Shown one piece after another: positions 25,707 through 35,077 of a DNA stretch of 45,937 bases. The position numbers and the translations under genes are program-made. Position 1 is the first letter of the stretch. The number at the start of each line of letters is the position of its first letter. Origin of the DNA: Sulfurimonadaceae bacterium (GTDB lineage Bacteria > Campylobacterota > Campylobacteria > Campylobacterales > Sulfurimonadaceae); the NCBI GenBank assembly GCA_016744905.1, contig JADGDM010000017.1:1-45937 (forward strand). The letters run 5' to 3'. The notes under the pieces were generated by a model. The model saw only the letters and a list, made by a program, of their open reading frames with translations, was not told the DNA's origin and did not search any database.

Positions 25707-26900
25707 ATGGCACCTGAAGAAGTAGATGTAGGTAACTTAACTTTTGAGACACTGAAAAAGATTCGTGCGTATTTAAAACGTATGATTCAAGTTGGAGGCT
25801 CAGACCTTCATATTAAAGCCAACTCTGTTGTACGTGCGCGTATCAATGGAGATATCGTTCCTCTTGGTGGTGAGATTTTAGGCAAAGAAGAAGCATTGAC
25901 CTTTGCTAAAGAGTTACTTCGTGGACGTTTTGCAGAGTTTGTAGAGGCCAAAGAGCTTGACCTTGTTTATCCTTTTGATGAACGTACCCGTTTTCGTGTT
26001 AATATCTTTTTTCAGATGGATGGGGTATCCGCAGTATTTCGTGTGATTCCTGTAAAAATTCTCTCTATTGAAGACCTTAACCTTCCCTCAATTATCAATA
26101 AATTTACTGAGATGGAACGTGGTATGGTTTTAGTAACAGGTGTCACAGGTTCTGGTAAGTCAACCACGTTGGCTGCTATAGTTAATGAGATTAACTGGAA
26201 GAAAAGAAAACATATAATTACGGTTGAAGATCCAATCGAGTTTGTACATAAAGATAGAAAGTGTATTGTAAATCAGCGTAGTATTGGACAAGATACACAC
26301 AGCTTTCACAATGCTCTGCGCGCTGCACTTCGTGAAGATCCAGATATTATTTTAGTTGGGGAAATGCGTGATATGGAGACGATTGAAATTGCTCTACACG
26401 CTGCTGATACCGGTCACTTGGTTTTTTCAACCTTGCATACACTTGATGCTAAAGAGACCGTTAATAGAATTATCTCAACCTTCCCGACCGAAGAGCAAAA
26501 TAGAATTCGAATGACCCTTTCAAATGTTATTCAAGGCGTTATTTCACAAAGACTGGTTCCAACAGTTGAAGGTAAAAGAGCTGCGGCTCTTGAGGTCATG
26601 GTAAGTACACCGCGTATCAAGACACTCATTATGGAAAATCGTGATTCAGAAATTCGTGATACCATTGAAGAGGGTAAGCAGATTTATGGTTCACAAAGTT
26701 TTGATCAAGCTATTTTAGATCTTTATAGTAAAGGAACTATTTCAAAAGAAGCCGCTTTTGAAAATGCGACTTCTGCTTCAGATCTTAAGCTTAAAATGGA
26801 AGGTGTCAATATGTCCAAGCGCGCTGGAACTAAAGAGGGTGAGGAAGATGCAAGTAAACCAGAATTCGAAGAAGATGATATCTTTGATCTTAAAACATAA
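25707..26900 (+). CDS. pilT: PilT/PilU-type ATPase (twitching motility)
   Basis: This 397-residue secretion-superfamily ATPase probably powers retraction of type IV pili. The N-terminal region has the GGSDLHIKAN motif. Walker A GVTGSGKST starts at residue 145. EDPIEFVHKD, ALREDPDIILVGEMRD (Walker B) and TGHLVFSTLHTLDA are typical. The C-terminal tail of about 35 residues is acidic and extends past the usual PilT end. No other pilus gene is in the window, so function in twitching, DNA uptake or another pilus system is inferred. It starts 3 nt after tal. Confidence 0.9.
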   Translation: MAPEEVDVGNLTFETLKKIRAYLKRMIQVGGSDLHIKANSVVRARINGDIVPLGGEILGKEEALTFAKELLRGRFAEFVEAKELDLVYPFDERTRFRVNIFFQMDGVSAVFRVIPVKILSIEDLNLPSIINKFTEMERGMVLVTGVTGSGKSTTLAAIVNEINWKKRKHIITVEDPIEFVHKDRKCIVNQRSIGQDTHSFHNALRAALREDPDIILVGEMRDMETIEIALHAADTGHLVFSTLHTLDAKETVNRIISTFPTEEQNRIRMTLSNVIQGVISQRLVPTVEGKRAAALEVMVSTPRIKTLIMENRDSEIRDTIEEGKQIYGSQSFDQAILDLYSKGTISKEAAFENATSASDLKLKMEGVNMSKRAGTKEGEEDASKPEFEEDDIFDLKT

Positions 26901-26928
26901 GTTAAATTCTTTTTTAAAATAATCTGGG

Positions 26929-26934
26929 TATAAT
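26929..26934 (+). promoter_or_regulatory. -10 box of rplY
   Basis: TATAAT preceded by GGG, 31 nt before the ATG; GAAGGA ribosome site in between. Confidence 0.5.
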
Positions 26935-26965
26935 TCGCCTCATTTTAAAAAAGAAGGACATAACT

Positions 26966-27502
26966 ATGTTACAAGGTATTATTAGAGAGAGTAGCGGCAA
27001 GAAATCAACAAAGGCTTTCCGTCGCGATGGTTATCTAGTGGCTAACATCTACGGAAAAGGTTTAGAAAACATCAATGCTGCATTCAAAATGAATGAGTAT
27101 ATCCGTACTGTTAAAAACAAAGATACATTAGCATTCCCAGTTAACCTAGATGGTAAAGAATTACAAGTTGTAGTTCAATCTTATGAGTCACACGCAGTAA
27201 CAGGTAATCTTTTACACGTTGATTTAATGGTTGCACAAGAGAATGTTGAAACACATTATCATGTTCCAGTATCAGCATTAGGTACTCCAATTGGTCTTAA
27301 AAATAAAGGTCTTTTAAATATCGCTAAATCACGTGTACGTGTTAAAGCTGAAATTAAAAATGTTCCTAATGTTCTTAATATCAATGTTGACTCTCTAGAT
27401 GTTGGCGATTCAGTTCTTATTCGTGATTTAGAAAAAATTGCAAACGTTACTTTTACTGATTCAGATCGTGAATCTGTTTTAAGTATCATTAAAGCGAAAT
27501 AA
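26966..27502 (+). CDS. rplY: 50S ribosomal protein L25/general stress protein Ctc
   Basis: This 178-residue protein binds 5S rRNA in the central protuberance. The N-terminal L25 domain starts LQGIIRESSGKKSTKAFRR, and a TL5/Ctc-like C-terminal beta domain follows (HYHVPVSALGTPIGLKNKG). The long form, as in Ctc, matches Helicobacter. It is followed 2 nt later by pth. Confidence 0.95.
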   Translation: MLQGIIRESSGKKSTKAFRRDGYLVANIYGKGLENINAAFKMNEYIRTVKNKDTLAFPVNLDGKELQVVVQSYESHAVTGNLLHVDLMVAQENVETHYHVPVSALGTPIGLKNKGLLNIAKSRVRVKAEIKNVPNVLNINVDSLDVGDSVLIRDLEKIANVTFTDSDRESVLSIIKAK

Positions 27503-27504
27503 TT

Positions 27505-28068
27505 TTGCTTCTCGTCGGTCTGGGAAATCCCGGGACGACGTATGAGAACACGCGTCATAATATTGGCTTTTTAGTCATTGATGAACTTTTAAAGCGATCT
27601 TCACACTCAGAAATTAAAAAAGCTTCTTTTGAAGGCGATCTTTTTAAAAGTCGATCAACCTACCTCCTTAAACCTACTACTTTTATGAATTTATCTGGAA
27701 ACGCTATTGCCAAAGTTAAAAACTTCTATAAGTTAGAAGAGACTATCGTTATTCATGATGATATAGATCTTCCCTTTGGTGCACTGCGTTTTAAAGTCGG
27801 CGGTGGCCATGGTGGGCATAATGGTCTACGTTCAGCGGATAAGATGATAGGTAAAGAGTATATTCGTGTGCGTATGGGCGTTGGGAAACCAGAACATAAA
27901 TCTCAAGTGGCTGATTATGTTTTACATGATTTTAATGCAGGGGAACAGCTTGTTTTAGGCGCTTGGATCAGACATACTGCGAACAGTGTTGAAGCCTTAC
28001 TTGAAAAATCTTTGAGTGATGTTGCCTCTCGTTTTTCATTGAAAGATATCTCAAAACTGGGCAGTTAG
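27505..28068 (+). CDS. pth: Peptidyl-tRNA hydrolase
   Basis: This 187-residue enzyme frees tRNA from peptidyl-tRNA released by stalled ribosomes. LLVGLGNPGTTYENTRHNIGF carries the catalytic His, and KPTTFMNLSGNA, HDDIDLPFG and GGHGGHNGLRS are conserved. The start is TTG 27505, placed by the conserved GLGNPG so near the N-terminus. It abuts rplY and the lptF/G fragments. Confidence 0.95.
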   Translation: MLLVGLGNPGTTYENTRHNIGFLVIDELLKRSSHSEIKKASFEGDLFKSRSTYLLKPTTFMNLSGNAIAKVKNFYKLEETIVIHDDIDLPFGALRFKVGGGHGGHNGLRSADKMIGKEYIRVRMGVGKPEHKSQVADYVLHDFNAGEQLVLGAWIRHTANSVEALLEKSLSDVASRFSLKDISKLGS

Positions 28069-28269
28069 ATGTTGCTTTTTAGATATGTAGCATTTCATTA
28101 TCTGAAATATTTTTCTGTAATATTATCCGCACTGGTTCTTTTTTATGTCGGTTTTGATTACATGGGTGTGGCTTCATCACTACCCGAATCAGCCAATCTT
28201 GTAATCCTCTATCTTATTTATAAAGCCCAATCAGCAATCGATATTATGTTGCCTTTAGCACTGCTGTGA
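28069..28269 (+). CDS. LptF/LptG-family permease, N-terminal fragment (frameshifted or split)
   Basis: This 66-residue frame begins directly after the pth stop. It encodes the first membrane helix (RYVAFHYLKYFSVILSALVLFYV) and most of the second (AIDIMLPLALL) of a YjgP/YjgQ permease, which moves lipopolysaccharide from the inner membrane with LptB and LptC. It then meets a TGA at 28267-28269. The rest of the protein continues in another frame from 28266. A missing 1, 4 or 7 nt would join them. In a non-broken homologue a single protein of about 340-350 residues is expected. Confidence 0.75.
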   Translation: MLLFRYVAFHYLKYFSVILSALVLFYVGFDYMGVASSLPESANLVILYLIYKAQSAIDIMLPLALL

Positions 28270-29120
28270 TAAGCACCAAACTGTTTTTAATTCGCTCCAA
28301 TGCTTTAGTCGCTTTTTACTCTTTGGGTTATTCAAAAAATGATCTTTTAAAACCTTTTATTATTGTATCAATTTCTATCACTGTATTTTTTATCGCCTTG
28401 CATGCAACAAGTTTTGCTAAAGCAACGGAGATCTCTCAAAAAGTTAAAAACGATGCACAATATGTAGATATTAGTAATGATCTTTTTTTTACGTATAAAA
28501 ACAAATATATCTATTTTGAGCGTCTTCAAGTCTTGCAAAGAACGGCCTACAATGTCCGTATTTTTAAATTGAAAAGTGGGGTTTTAAGTGAACTTATTAT
28601 TGCTTCATCCGCTGTTTATAGAGGTAATTATTGGGAAATAGATCAAGCACATATTATTAAAAAACCTGCCAATATTGCTCTTATTGCAGAGGGTATTGAA
28701 GTGACTAAAGTAGGTAGTCTAAAAATACTAAGAGACTTTAGACCTAAGATATTGGACCAAATTTATGAGGGAAAAGTGAATTTCACGATTCTTGATGCTA
28801 TAGAAGCATTAAGTATTTTAAATGATGAAAATATTAATGTTGACCTGATTAAAAGTGCTCTTTATAAGGCATTTATATACCCATTTTTTGTTCCTTTAAT
28901 GGTCATAATAATTTTTTATATGGTACCGATTAGTCCACGTTTTTTAAATGTAACACTCTTCTCATTTGGTGCGATTTTAGCTTCTTTATTGGTTTGGGGA
29001 GTACTTTTTATGTTAATAGAACTTTCCAATACCAAAACTATTCCCAGTGAAGTAGGCATTATTGTCCCAATAATACTATTGGCACTAGGCGCTACTTTTC
29101 AATGGAAGCGACACAGTTAA
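28266..29120 (+). CDS. LptF/LptG-family permease, C-terminal fragment (frameshifted or split)
   Basis: This 284-residue frame contains the remainder of the permease: the coupling segment FLIRSNALVAFYSLGYSKND, a helix (about 32-50), the periplasmic beta-jellyroll region (about 55-190) and three C-terminal helices (about 200-280). It overlaps the first fragment as GTGA, so it could be translated by stop-start coupling or by a -1 ribosomal shift. Alternatively the gene is a pseudogene or there is a sequencing error. The sequence of both halves is well kept, with no other lesion. Confidence 0.75.
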   Translation: MISTKLFLIRSNALVAFYSLGYSKNDLLKPFIIVSISITVFFIALHATSFAKATEISQKVKNDAQYVDISNDLFFTYKNKYIYFERLQVLQRTAYNVRIFKLKSGVLSELIIASSAVYRGNYWEIDQAHIIKKPANIALIAEGIEVTKVGSLKILRDFRPKILDQIYEGKVNFTILDAIEALSILNDENINVDLIKSALYKAFIYPFFVPLMVIIIFYMVPISPRFLNVTLFSFGAILASLLVWGVLFMLIELSNTKTIPSEVGIIVPIILLALGATFQWKRHS

Positions 29121-29185
29121 GGCACTTCTTTAGAGTATTTTTAAGCACTTTTTGGATAAAATGACTTCATTAATGAAGGATAAAA

Positions 29186-30391
29186 GTGATAAATTTTCAA
29201 GAACTCGCCGACCAATACCAAACTCCCTTATACGTTTATGATTTTGATTATATGACAGAACAATATGAAGCACTTAAAAGTGCTTTTAAAGCTAGAAAAT
29301 CGATTATGGCCTACGCTGTTAAATCAAATTCTAACCTCAGTACTATCGCCCATTTTGCAAAGATGGGTGCAGGTGCTGATTGTGTCTCTATTGGAGAAGT
29401 TCGTCGTGCGCTACTTGCAGGGGTTAAACCTTATAAAATTATTTTCTCTGGTGTTGGTAAAAGTGACGCTGAAATTAAAGAAGCGATCGAGTCTGATATT
29501 CTTTACATCAATGTAGAAAGTGCAGCTGAACTAGATCGTGTTGAGATGATTGCGCAAGATCTTGGAAAAGTTTCTCGTATCAGTGTTCGCGTTAATCCAA
29601 ATATTGATCCTAAAACACATCCTTATATTTCGACAGGTCTTCATGGCAATAAATTTGGTGTAGATCTTAATACCGCCAAACGACTTTATCTAAAAGCCAA
29701 CAACTCGGAGCATCTTGACCCTGTAGGTATTCATTTTCATATCGGTTCTCAATTGACTGAACTTGATCCAATTCGCGAAGCTTCAGAGATCGTAGCGGAC
29801 CTTGTGCGTTCACTTCAAGTATTTAATCTTGAACTAAAGTTCTTTGATGTTGGTGGTGGTTTAGGTATCCGTTATGATGATGAAAAGACGATTGAACCAC
29901 ATGATTATGCGCAAGCTATTTTAGGAACACTTAGCGGTCTTGATTTGACTATCATCTGCGAACCAGGGCGTTTTTTAACGGCAAATGCAGGCTACTTTGT
30001 TTCTAAAGTACTTTATGAAAAGAAAAATGATGAAAAACGTTTTGTGATTATTGATGGAGCAATGAATGATTTGCTACGTCCAAGTCTATACAGTGCTTAT
30101 CATGAAATTATGACACTAAAAGAGGGTGCGACAACAAAGGCTGATATTGTTGGGCCCGTATGTGAAAGTGGCGACTTTTTTGCCAAAGATTATGAACTTC
30201 CAGAACTTAATCATAATGACTTAGTGATTGTTAAAAGTGCTGGTGCGTATGGCTTTGGTATGGGAAGTAACTACAACACTCGTGGACGTTCTTGTGAAAT
30301 TGCGGTGCAAGCAGGTGAATCAAGAATCATTCGTGCACGCGAGACTTTTGAAGATTTAGTGGCTTTAGAAAAAGAGTATTTAAGAGCTTAA
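29186..30391 (+). CDS. lysA: Diaminopimelate decarboxylase
   Basis: This 401-residue PLP enzyme makes lysine from meso-diaminopimelate. The N-terminal YAVKSNSN holds K46, the PLP lysine. GVDLNTAKRL, HFHIGSQLT, EPGRFLTANAG and GAYGFGMGSNYN are conserved. The start is GTG behind AAGGA. It opens the ten-gene run; its stop shares one base with the following gene's ATG. Confidence 0.96.
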   Translation: MINFQELADQYQTPLYVYDFDYMTEQYEALKSAFKARKSIMAYAVKSNSNLSTIAHFAKMGAGADCVSIGEVRRALLAGVKPYKIIFSGVGKSDAEIKEAIESDILYINVESAAELDRVEMIAQDLGKVSRISVRVNPNIDPKTHPYISTGLHGNKFGVDLNTAKRLYLKANNSEHLDPVGIHFHIGSQLTELDPIREASEIVADLVRSLQVFNLELKFFDVGGGLGIRYDDEKTIEPHDYAQAILGTLSGLDLTIICEPGRFLTANAGYFVSKVLYEKKNDEKRFVIIDGAMNDLLRPSLYSAYHEIMTLKEGATTKADIVGPVCESGDFFAKDYELPELNHNDLVIVKSAGAYGFGMGSNYNTRGRSCEIAVQAGESRIIRARETFEDLVALEKEYLRA

Positions 30392-31170
30392 TGATGTATT
30401 TTATTGATGTACAGGGAACCCTGATTGATGATGTTAATAAACAACCTATTGCCGGTTCAATAGAGTTTCTTGAGCATTTAAATAAAACACAAACGCCGTA
30501 CATGGTTATTACTAATAATACAAAAAAACAAAGTAATGTTTTTTTGGATTATTTAAACTCTATTGGCCTACCTATTTCAAAAACGCACTATCTTGATCCT
30601 TTGATGCTTTTAGAATCACGCGTTTCCAAAGAAGCTGTGGCAGCTTATGGAGCACAAGAATTTTTAGACGTTCTCATCAAAATGGGATATGAGTTAAATT
30701 ATACCAATCCTAAAACTGTTCTGATTGCTATTAAAGAGGACTTCAACTCTGAGGAATATGCACAGATGATTGATTTTCTACTCTCAGGTGCACAGTTAAT
30801 TGGTATGCATGAAACAACTATTTATGCAAAAAATAAAAAACGATATCCGGGGGTGGGTGCTATTTTAAAAATGCTTGAATTTGCTACTTCTGCTTCGTAT
30901 GAGGTGGTGGGAAAACCAAGTTGTAATTTTTATGATGAATCACTTGCTGGACTTAAAAAACAAAATAACGGGGCACAGTTTGAAGATGTCACAATTATAT
31001 CAGATGATGTAAAAGGTGATTTGAGTGGTGCGAAGATGATGGGGATGAAAACTGTTTTTGTCACCAGTGGAAAATATAAAACAGCCGATGAGATTTTACC
31101 TCTTTTAAAAGCGGTAGAACAACCTGATTTGGTTTTTGATGATATGCAGAAATTTATGGAGAGTTTATGA
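30391..31170 (+). CDS. HAD-superfamily (NagD/IIA-like) hydrolase
   Basis: This 259-residue phosphatase-like protein has the HAD motifs: FIDVQGTLID (nucleophile Asp), ITNNTKK (motif II), VVGKPS (motif III Lys) and SDDVKGD (motif IV). The cap position and order fit subclass IIA (NagD-like). The substrate is unknown. It sits between lysA and pheA with overlaps on both sides, so it is cotranscribed with amino-acid synthesis genes. Confidence 0.85.
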   Translation: MMYFIDVQGTLIDDVNKQPIAGSIEFLEHLNKTQTPYMVITNNTKKQSNVFLDYLNSIGLPISKTHYLDPLMLLESRVSKEAVAAYGAQEFLDVLIKMGYELNYTNPKTVLIAIKEDFNSEEYAQMIDFLLSGAQLIGMHETTIYAKNKKRYPGVGAILKMLEFATSASYEVVGKPSCNFYDESLAGLKKQNNGAQFEDVTIISDDVKGDLSGAKMMGMKTVFVTSGKYKTADEILPLLKAVEQPDLVFDDMQKFMESL

Positions 31171-32249
31171 AAACATTAGCAGATTGTAGAGTTGCGATTG
31201 ACACACTAGATGAAGAGATATTAACACTTTTAGAAAAACGTATGAAAGTGGTTGAACGTGTTGGCGAAATTAAACATGACAGCGGTGGGGCTATTTACCG
31301 TCCTGAACGTGAAAAAGCGATTATTGACAGACTAACAAAAATCAATAAAGATAGAAAAGGATTACTTAATCGTAATGCTATCGAGGCACTTTTCTTAGAG
31401 ATTTTTGCAGTTTCAAGAAACCTTGAATTGCCTGAGCGTATCGCCTACCTAGGGCCTGAGGGAAGTTTTACCCATCAAGCAGCTGAATCACGTTTTGGTG
31501 CGATGAGTGATTATCTATCTTTAGGGACTATCAGCTCTGTATTTAAGGCATTAGAATCTAAGCGCGCTAAGTTTGGTGTGGTACCTATTGAAAATTCTCG
31601 TGATGGGATTGTGGGGGAGACATTGGACCTTTTAGCAAAGAGTTCAGTGAAAATTGTGGCAGAGCTTTATATGCCCATTCATATGTCTTTTGCAACCAAG
31701 GCGCGCCGTATAGATCATATTAAAAAAGTCTATTCCAAAGACAAAGGTTTTGGTCAGTGTCGTGATTTTCTAGCTGAACATGGTTTGGAAGATATAGAAC
31801 AAATTCCTGTAGAATCAACGGCTAAAGCAGCTATTCTTGCGGCTGAAGATGAAAATTCGGCAGCTATCTGTAGTCATATCGCAGCCAAACTTTACGGGGT
31901 ACCAACACTTTTTGAAAATATTGAAGATGTCATTGATAATACGACGCGCTTCTTTATTTTAAGTGATTTTGAAAATGCGCCAAGTGGAGAAGATAAAACC
32001 TCTTTGTTTGTGCAACTTGAAGATGCAAAAGAGTCAGGTGCTTTGGTGCATTTTTTACAAGACTTTGATAATGCAAAAATTAATCTTAGTAAAATTGAAA
32101 GTCGTCCTTCTAAAACTAAGGGTGATTTTGGTTACTGGTTTTTCATAGACTTTTTTGGACATATCAGCGATGAAAATGTTCAAGCAGTGTTGGCAAAACA
32201 TAAAGAAGAAGTGACCTCTTTAGGTTCATATGTAAAAGGTGAAAAATGA
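31167..32249 (+). CDS. pheA: Chorismate mutase/prephenate dehydratase
   Basis: This 360-residue bifunctional enzyme makes phenylpyruvate from chorismate. Residues 1-90 are an AroQ chorismate mutase helix bundle ([19 protein letters not shown]). Residues about 95-275 are the dehydratase ([28 protein letters not shown], and the T-R-F motif in DNTTRFFIL). The last 80 residues are an ACT domain ([18 protein letters not shown]) for feedback by phenylalanine. Ends overlap both neighbours by 4 nt. Confidence 0.95.
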   Translation: MKTLADCRVAIDTLDEEILTLLEKRMKVVERVGEIKHDSGGAIYRPEREKAIIDRLTKINKDRKGLLNRNAIEALFLEIFAVSRNLELPERIAYLGPEGSFTHQAAESRFGAMSDYLSLGTISSVFKALESKRAKFGVVPIENSRDGIVGETLDLLAKSSVKIVAELYMPIHMSFATKARRIDHIKKVYSKDKGFGQCRDFLAEHGLEDIEQIPVESTAKAAILAAEDENSAAICSHIAAKLYGVPTLFENIEDVIDNTTRFFILSDFENAPSGEDKTSLFVQLEDAKESGALVHFLQDFDNAKINLSKIESRPSKTKGDFGYWFFIDFFGHISDENVQAVLAKHKEEVTSLGSYVKGEK

Positions 32250-33346
32250 ATTTTAATAAAGCTTTAGAAAATATCAAAGTTTATGAAGCTGGAAAGCCTA
32301 TTGAGTTGGTGGTTCGTGAATTTGGTATTAATGATAAAGATATTGTGAAATTGGCCTCGAATGAAAACCCAAAAGGATGTTCTCCATTGGTTCAGCGCGC
32401 TGTATCTGATATCGTAGCGAAGATGGCACTTTATCCAGATGACTCGATGATGAAATTAAAAGAGGGTCTCTCTTCTCATTTTAACATTGCTCAAAATGAA
32501 GTAATTATTGGGGCAGGTAGTGACCAAATTATTGAGTTTGCTATTCACGCTAAAGCATCAAGTACGCAAACAATTTTAATGAATTCGGTCACTTTCGCTA
32601 TGTATGAAGTGTATGCGGCGCACGTCGGTGCAAATATTGTTCGTACAAAAAGTAGAGAACATAATTTAGAAGAATTTTACGCACTCTATCTTGAACATAA
32701 ACCTTCGATCATCTTTATCTGTACGCCAAATAATCCAACTGGTGATGCCACTAAAAGAGAAGAACTTTTGCTTTTTCTTGATAAAATCGACAGTGATACC
32801 CTTGTGGTCGTTGATGGTGCTTATATGGAATATGGCATGTATAAAGATGAGGCGTATGCAATTACACCCAGCGCGCTGATTAAAAAGTATGATAATGTTC
32901 TGTATCTTGGGACTTTTTCGAAAGCATATGGATTAGGTGGAATGCGTACGGGTTATGGTATCGCACAAGAGGGGATTATTAATGCTCTTTATAAACTTAG
33001 ACCACCGTTTAATATTACGACTTTAAGTCTAGAAGCTGCATCTGTAGCACTTGAAGATCAAGCGTTTGTTAAAGATTCGATGGAATTAAATGCCAGTGAA
33101 ATGAAGCGTTATGAGTCTTTCGCTGATGAAAACAGTATGGAATATATAGAAAGTTATACCAATTTTATTACTCTACTCCTTGGGACAGCAAAAAACTCAA
33201 CAGATATTGCATCTGCACTACTTAGACGAGGGATGATTGTTCGTGACCTAAGTGGATATGGATTGAATGCTATTCGTGTGACTGTCGGTACGCAAAAACA
33301 GAACAGTCGTTTTTTCGAATTATGTACTGAAATTTTAAAAGGTTAA
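32246..33346 (+). CDS. hisC: Histidinol-phosphate aminotransferase
   Basis: This 366-residue class I/II aminotransferase has the LASNENPKG motif near residue 40, [20 protein letters not shown] and [17 protein letters not shown], with PLP lysine K226. In Campylobacterota HisC-type enzymes next to pheA may also transaminate phenylpyruvate or its relatives. It precedes fliF by 9 nt. Confidence 0.94.
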   Translation: MNFNKALENIKVYEAGKPIELVVREFGINDKDIVKLASNENPKGCSPLVQRAVSDIVAKMALYPDDSMMKLKEGLSSHFNIAQNEVIIGAGSDQIIEFAIHAKASSTQTILMNSVTFAMYEVYAAHVGANIVRTKSREHNLEEFYALYLEHKPSIIFICTPNNPTGDATKREELLLFLDKIDSDTLVVVDGAYMEYGMYKDEAYAITPSALIKKYDNVLYLGTFSKAYGLGGMRTGYGIAQEGIINALYKLRPPFNITTLSLEAASVALEDQAFVKDSMELNASEMKRYESFADENSMEYIESYTNFITLLLGTAKNSTDIASALLRRGMIVRDLSGYGLNAIRVTVGTQKQNSRFFELCTEILKG

Positions 33347-33355
33347 GTGACATAA

Positions 33356-35077
33356 ATGGAATTTAAAACTCTTTTTGCACAACTGGTTGTATTTTTTACA
33401 AAATTGACACAGACACAACGTATTATTATTGGGGCATCCACAGCAGGAATTATTGCTTTTTTAATTTTCCTTGTTGTCTATACTTCTGGTGGTGTTAGTG
33501 GTAAAGATAACTATAAAGTTCTTTTTGACTCACTCTCCTCTTCAGATGCCGCACAGGTAATTGAACAGTTAGAAAAAGATCAAATTCCTTATCGTATTCC
33601 AGAAGATAATGTCATTACAGTACCTGCTGAGCTTGTTTATAAAGAGAGAATAGCCATCGCATCTTTAGGTATTCCAAAAGAGAGCGATGTTGGGTTTGAA
33701 TTGTTTGATAACCAAGAATTTGGGGCAACAAGTTTTGATCAAAATGTAAAATTTTTACGTGCATTAGAAGGTGAACTTTCTCGAACTATTAATGCTCTCT
33801 CTCCCGTAGCGAGTTCAAGTGTGAACTTGGCCATGCCTAAAGATACACTTTTTGTTTCAGAAGCGATTCGTCCTACGGCTTCTGTTATGGTGATTTTAGT
33901 TGAAAATCGAGTACTCTCAAACAAGCAAATACGTGGTATCAAAAACCTCGTCTCCTCTGCAGTCAGTCGTATGCATATGGAAGATGTGACTTTGATAAAT
34001 GAAGAGGGTGAAACTTTAGGGGATGAGGATGATACCAGCGCTTTTAATGAACTCTCATCAATGCAACAAAAGTTTAAATCAAGTCAAGAAAAAAAACGTG
34101 AGCGGAAAATTACAGAAGTGCTTTCTCCTTTTATCGGTGGAACCAAACGTGTTGTTGCAAAAGTTACTATCGAATATGATTTTGCACAACAAAATACAAC
34201 TTCAGAGATGTATGATCCAGAAAATGTAGTGCGCAGTGAGCAATCCAGTGAAGAAAAGCGTGAGGGCTCTAAACCAAGTGAAGTTGGTGGAGTACCTGGA
34301 ACGGTTAGTAATATTGGTCCTGTTGAAGGATTAAGTTCATCAAAAACCAGTGAAAGTTATGAAAAGACCAATTCAACAACCAATTATGAAATATCTAAAA
34401 CTGTTTCTACAACCAAGGGAGAATTCGCACGTATCAAAAGAATCTCAGCAGCAGTTGTGGTTGATGGCAAGTATGAGACAGTTAAAGATGAAGATGGAGA
34501 AGATACAGAAGAGAAACGTTACGTTGCTCTGGATGAGTCACAAATCGATGCCATTAGTTCTTTAGTTCAGCAATCCATCGGAATTAACAGTGCTCGTGGT
34601 GACTTGGTGAGTGTAAGAAATTTTCAGTTTGAAAGTTCTCGTGCTGAATTGGTTCCTGAGAATAGTGCAAGTAAGGCAAACCGTTTTGTCAGTACATATT
34701 TGACACCTTTTATCCCTGTATTTAAATATTTATTGGCATTTTTATTGCTGTTTATTTTATATAAAAAAATCATCTCTCCATTTGCAGAACGTATGTTAGA
34801 GTTTACTAAAGATGATGAAGAGATGGAAAAACCAATACTCGATATGGATGATGATGAAGATGAATCCTTGGTTGAAAAAGTTCAGCAAATGCGTAAAAAA
34901 GTTGAAGATCAATTGGGTGTTGGCGAAGGCTTTAACGAAGATGAACTTAAATATGATGTTTTATTAGAAAAACTTAAAACGGCTGCTGATGATAAACCAG
35001 AAGAGATTGCTTCTTTATTACAAGCGCTGATTGAAGAATCAACCGCACCAGATATGGATTCGGGGAAGGGTAAATAA
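33356..35077 (+). CDS. fliF: Flagellar MS-ring protein FliF
   Basis: This 573-residue protein forms the MS ring at the flagellar base. A membrane helix near residues 22-42 is followed by YscJ/FliF ring-building domains (for example KVLFDSLSSSDAAQVIEQLE). A disordered Ser/Glu/Gly-rich linker (about 300-350) and a second helix near 455-475 come before the acidic cytoplasmic tail that binds FliG. It begins the fliF-fliG-fliH cluster and is fused to the biosynthetic run with no gap. Confidence 0.95.
   Translation: MEFKTLFAQLVVFFTKLTQTQRIIIGASTAGIIAFLIFLVVYTSGGVSGKDNYKVLFDSLSSSDAAQVIEQLEKDQIPYRIPEDNVITVPAELVYKERIAIASLGIPKESDVGFELFDNQEFGATSFDQNVKFLRALEGELSRTINALSPVASSSVNLAMPKDTLFVSEAIRPTASVMVILVENRVLSNKQIRGIKNLVSSAVSRMHMEDVTLINEEGETLGDEDDTSAFNELSSMQQKFKSSQEKKRERKITEVLSPFIGGTKRVVAKVTIEYDFAQQNTTSEMYDPENVVRSEQSSEEKREGSKPSEVGGVPGTVSNIGPVEGLSSSKTSESYEKTNSTTNYEISKTVSTTKGEFARIKRISAAVVVDGKYETVKDEDGEDTEEKRYVALDESQIDAISSLVQQSIGINSARGDLVSVRNFQFESSRAELVPENSASKANRFVSTYLTPFIPVFKYLLAFLLLFILYKKIISPFAERMLEFTKDDEEMEKPILDMDDDEDESLVEKVQQMRKKVEDQLGVGEGFNEDELKYDVLLEKLKTAADDKPEEIASLLQALIEESTAPDMDSGKGK

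Noticed and set aside
27259-27558. Minus-strand frame across the end of rplY and start of pth
   Set aside because: It covers the conserved codons of both genes and has no homology of its own.
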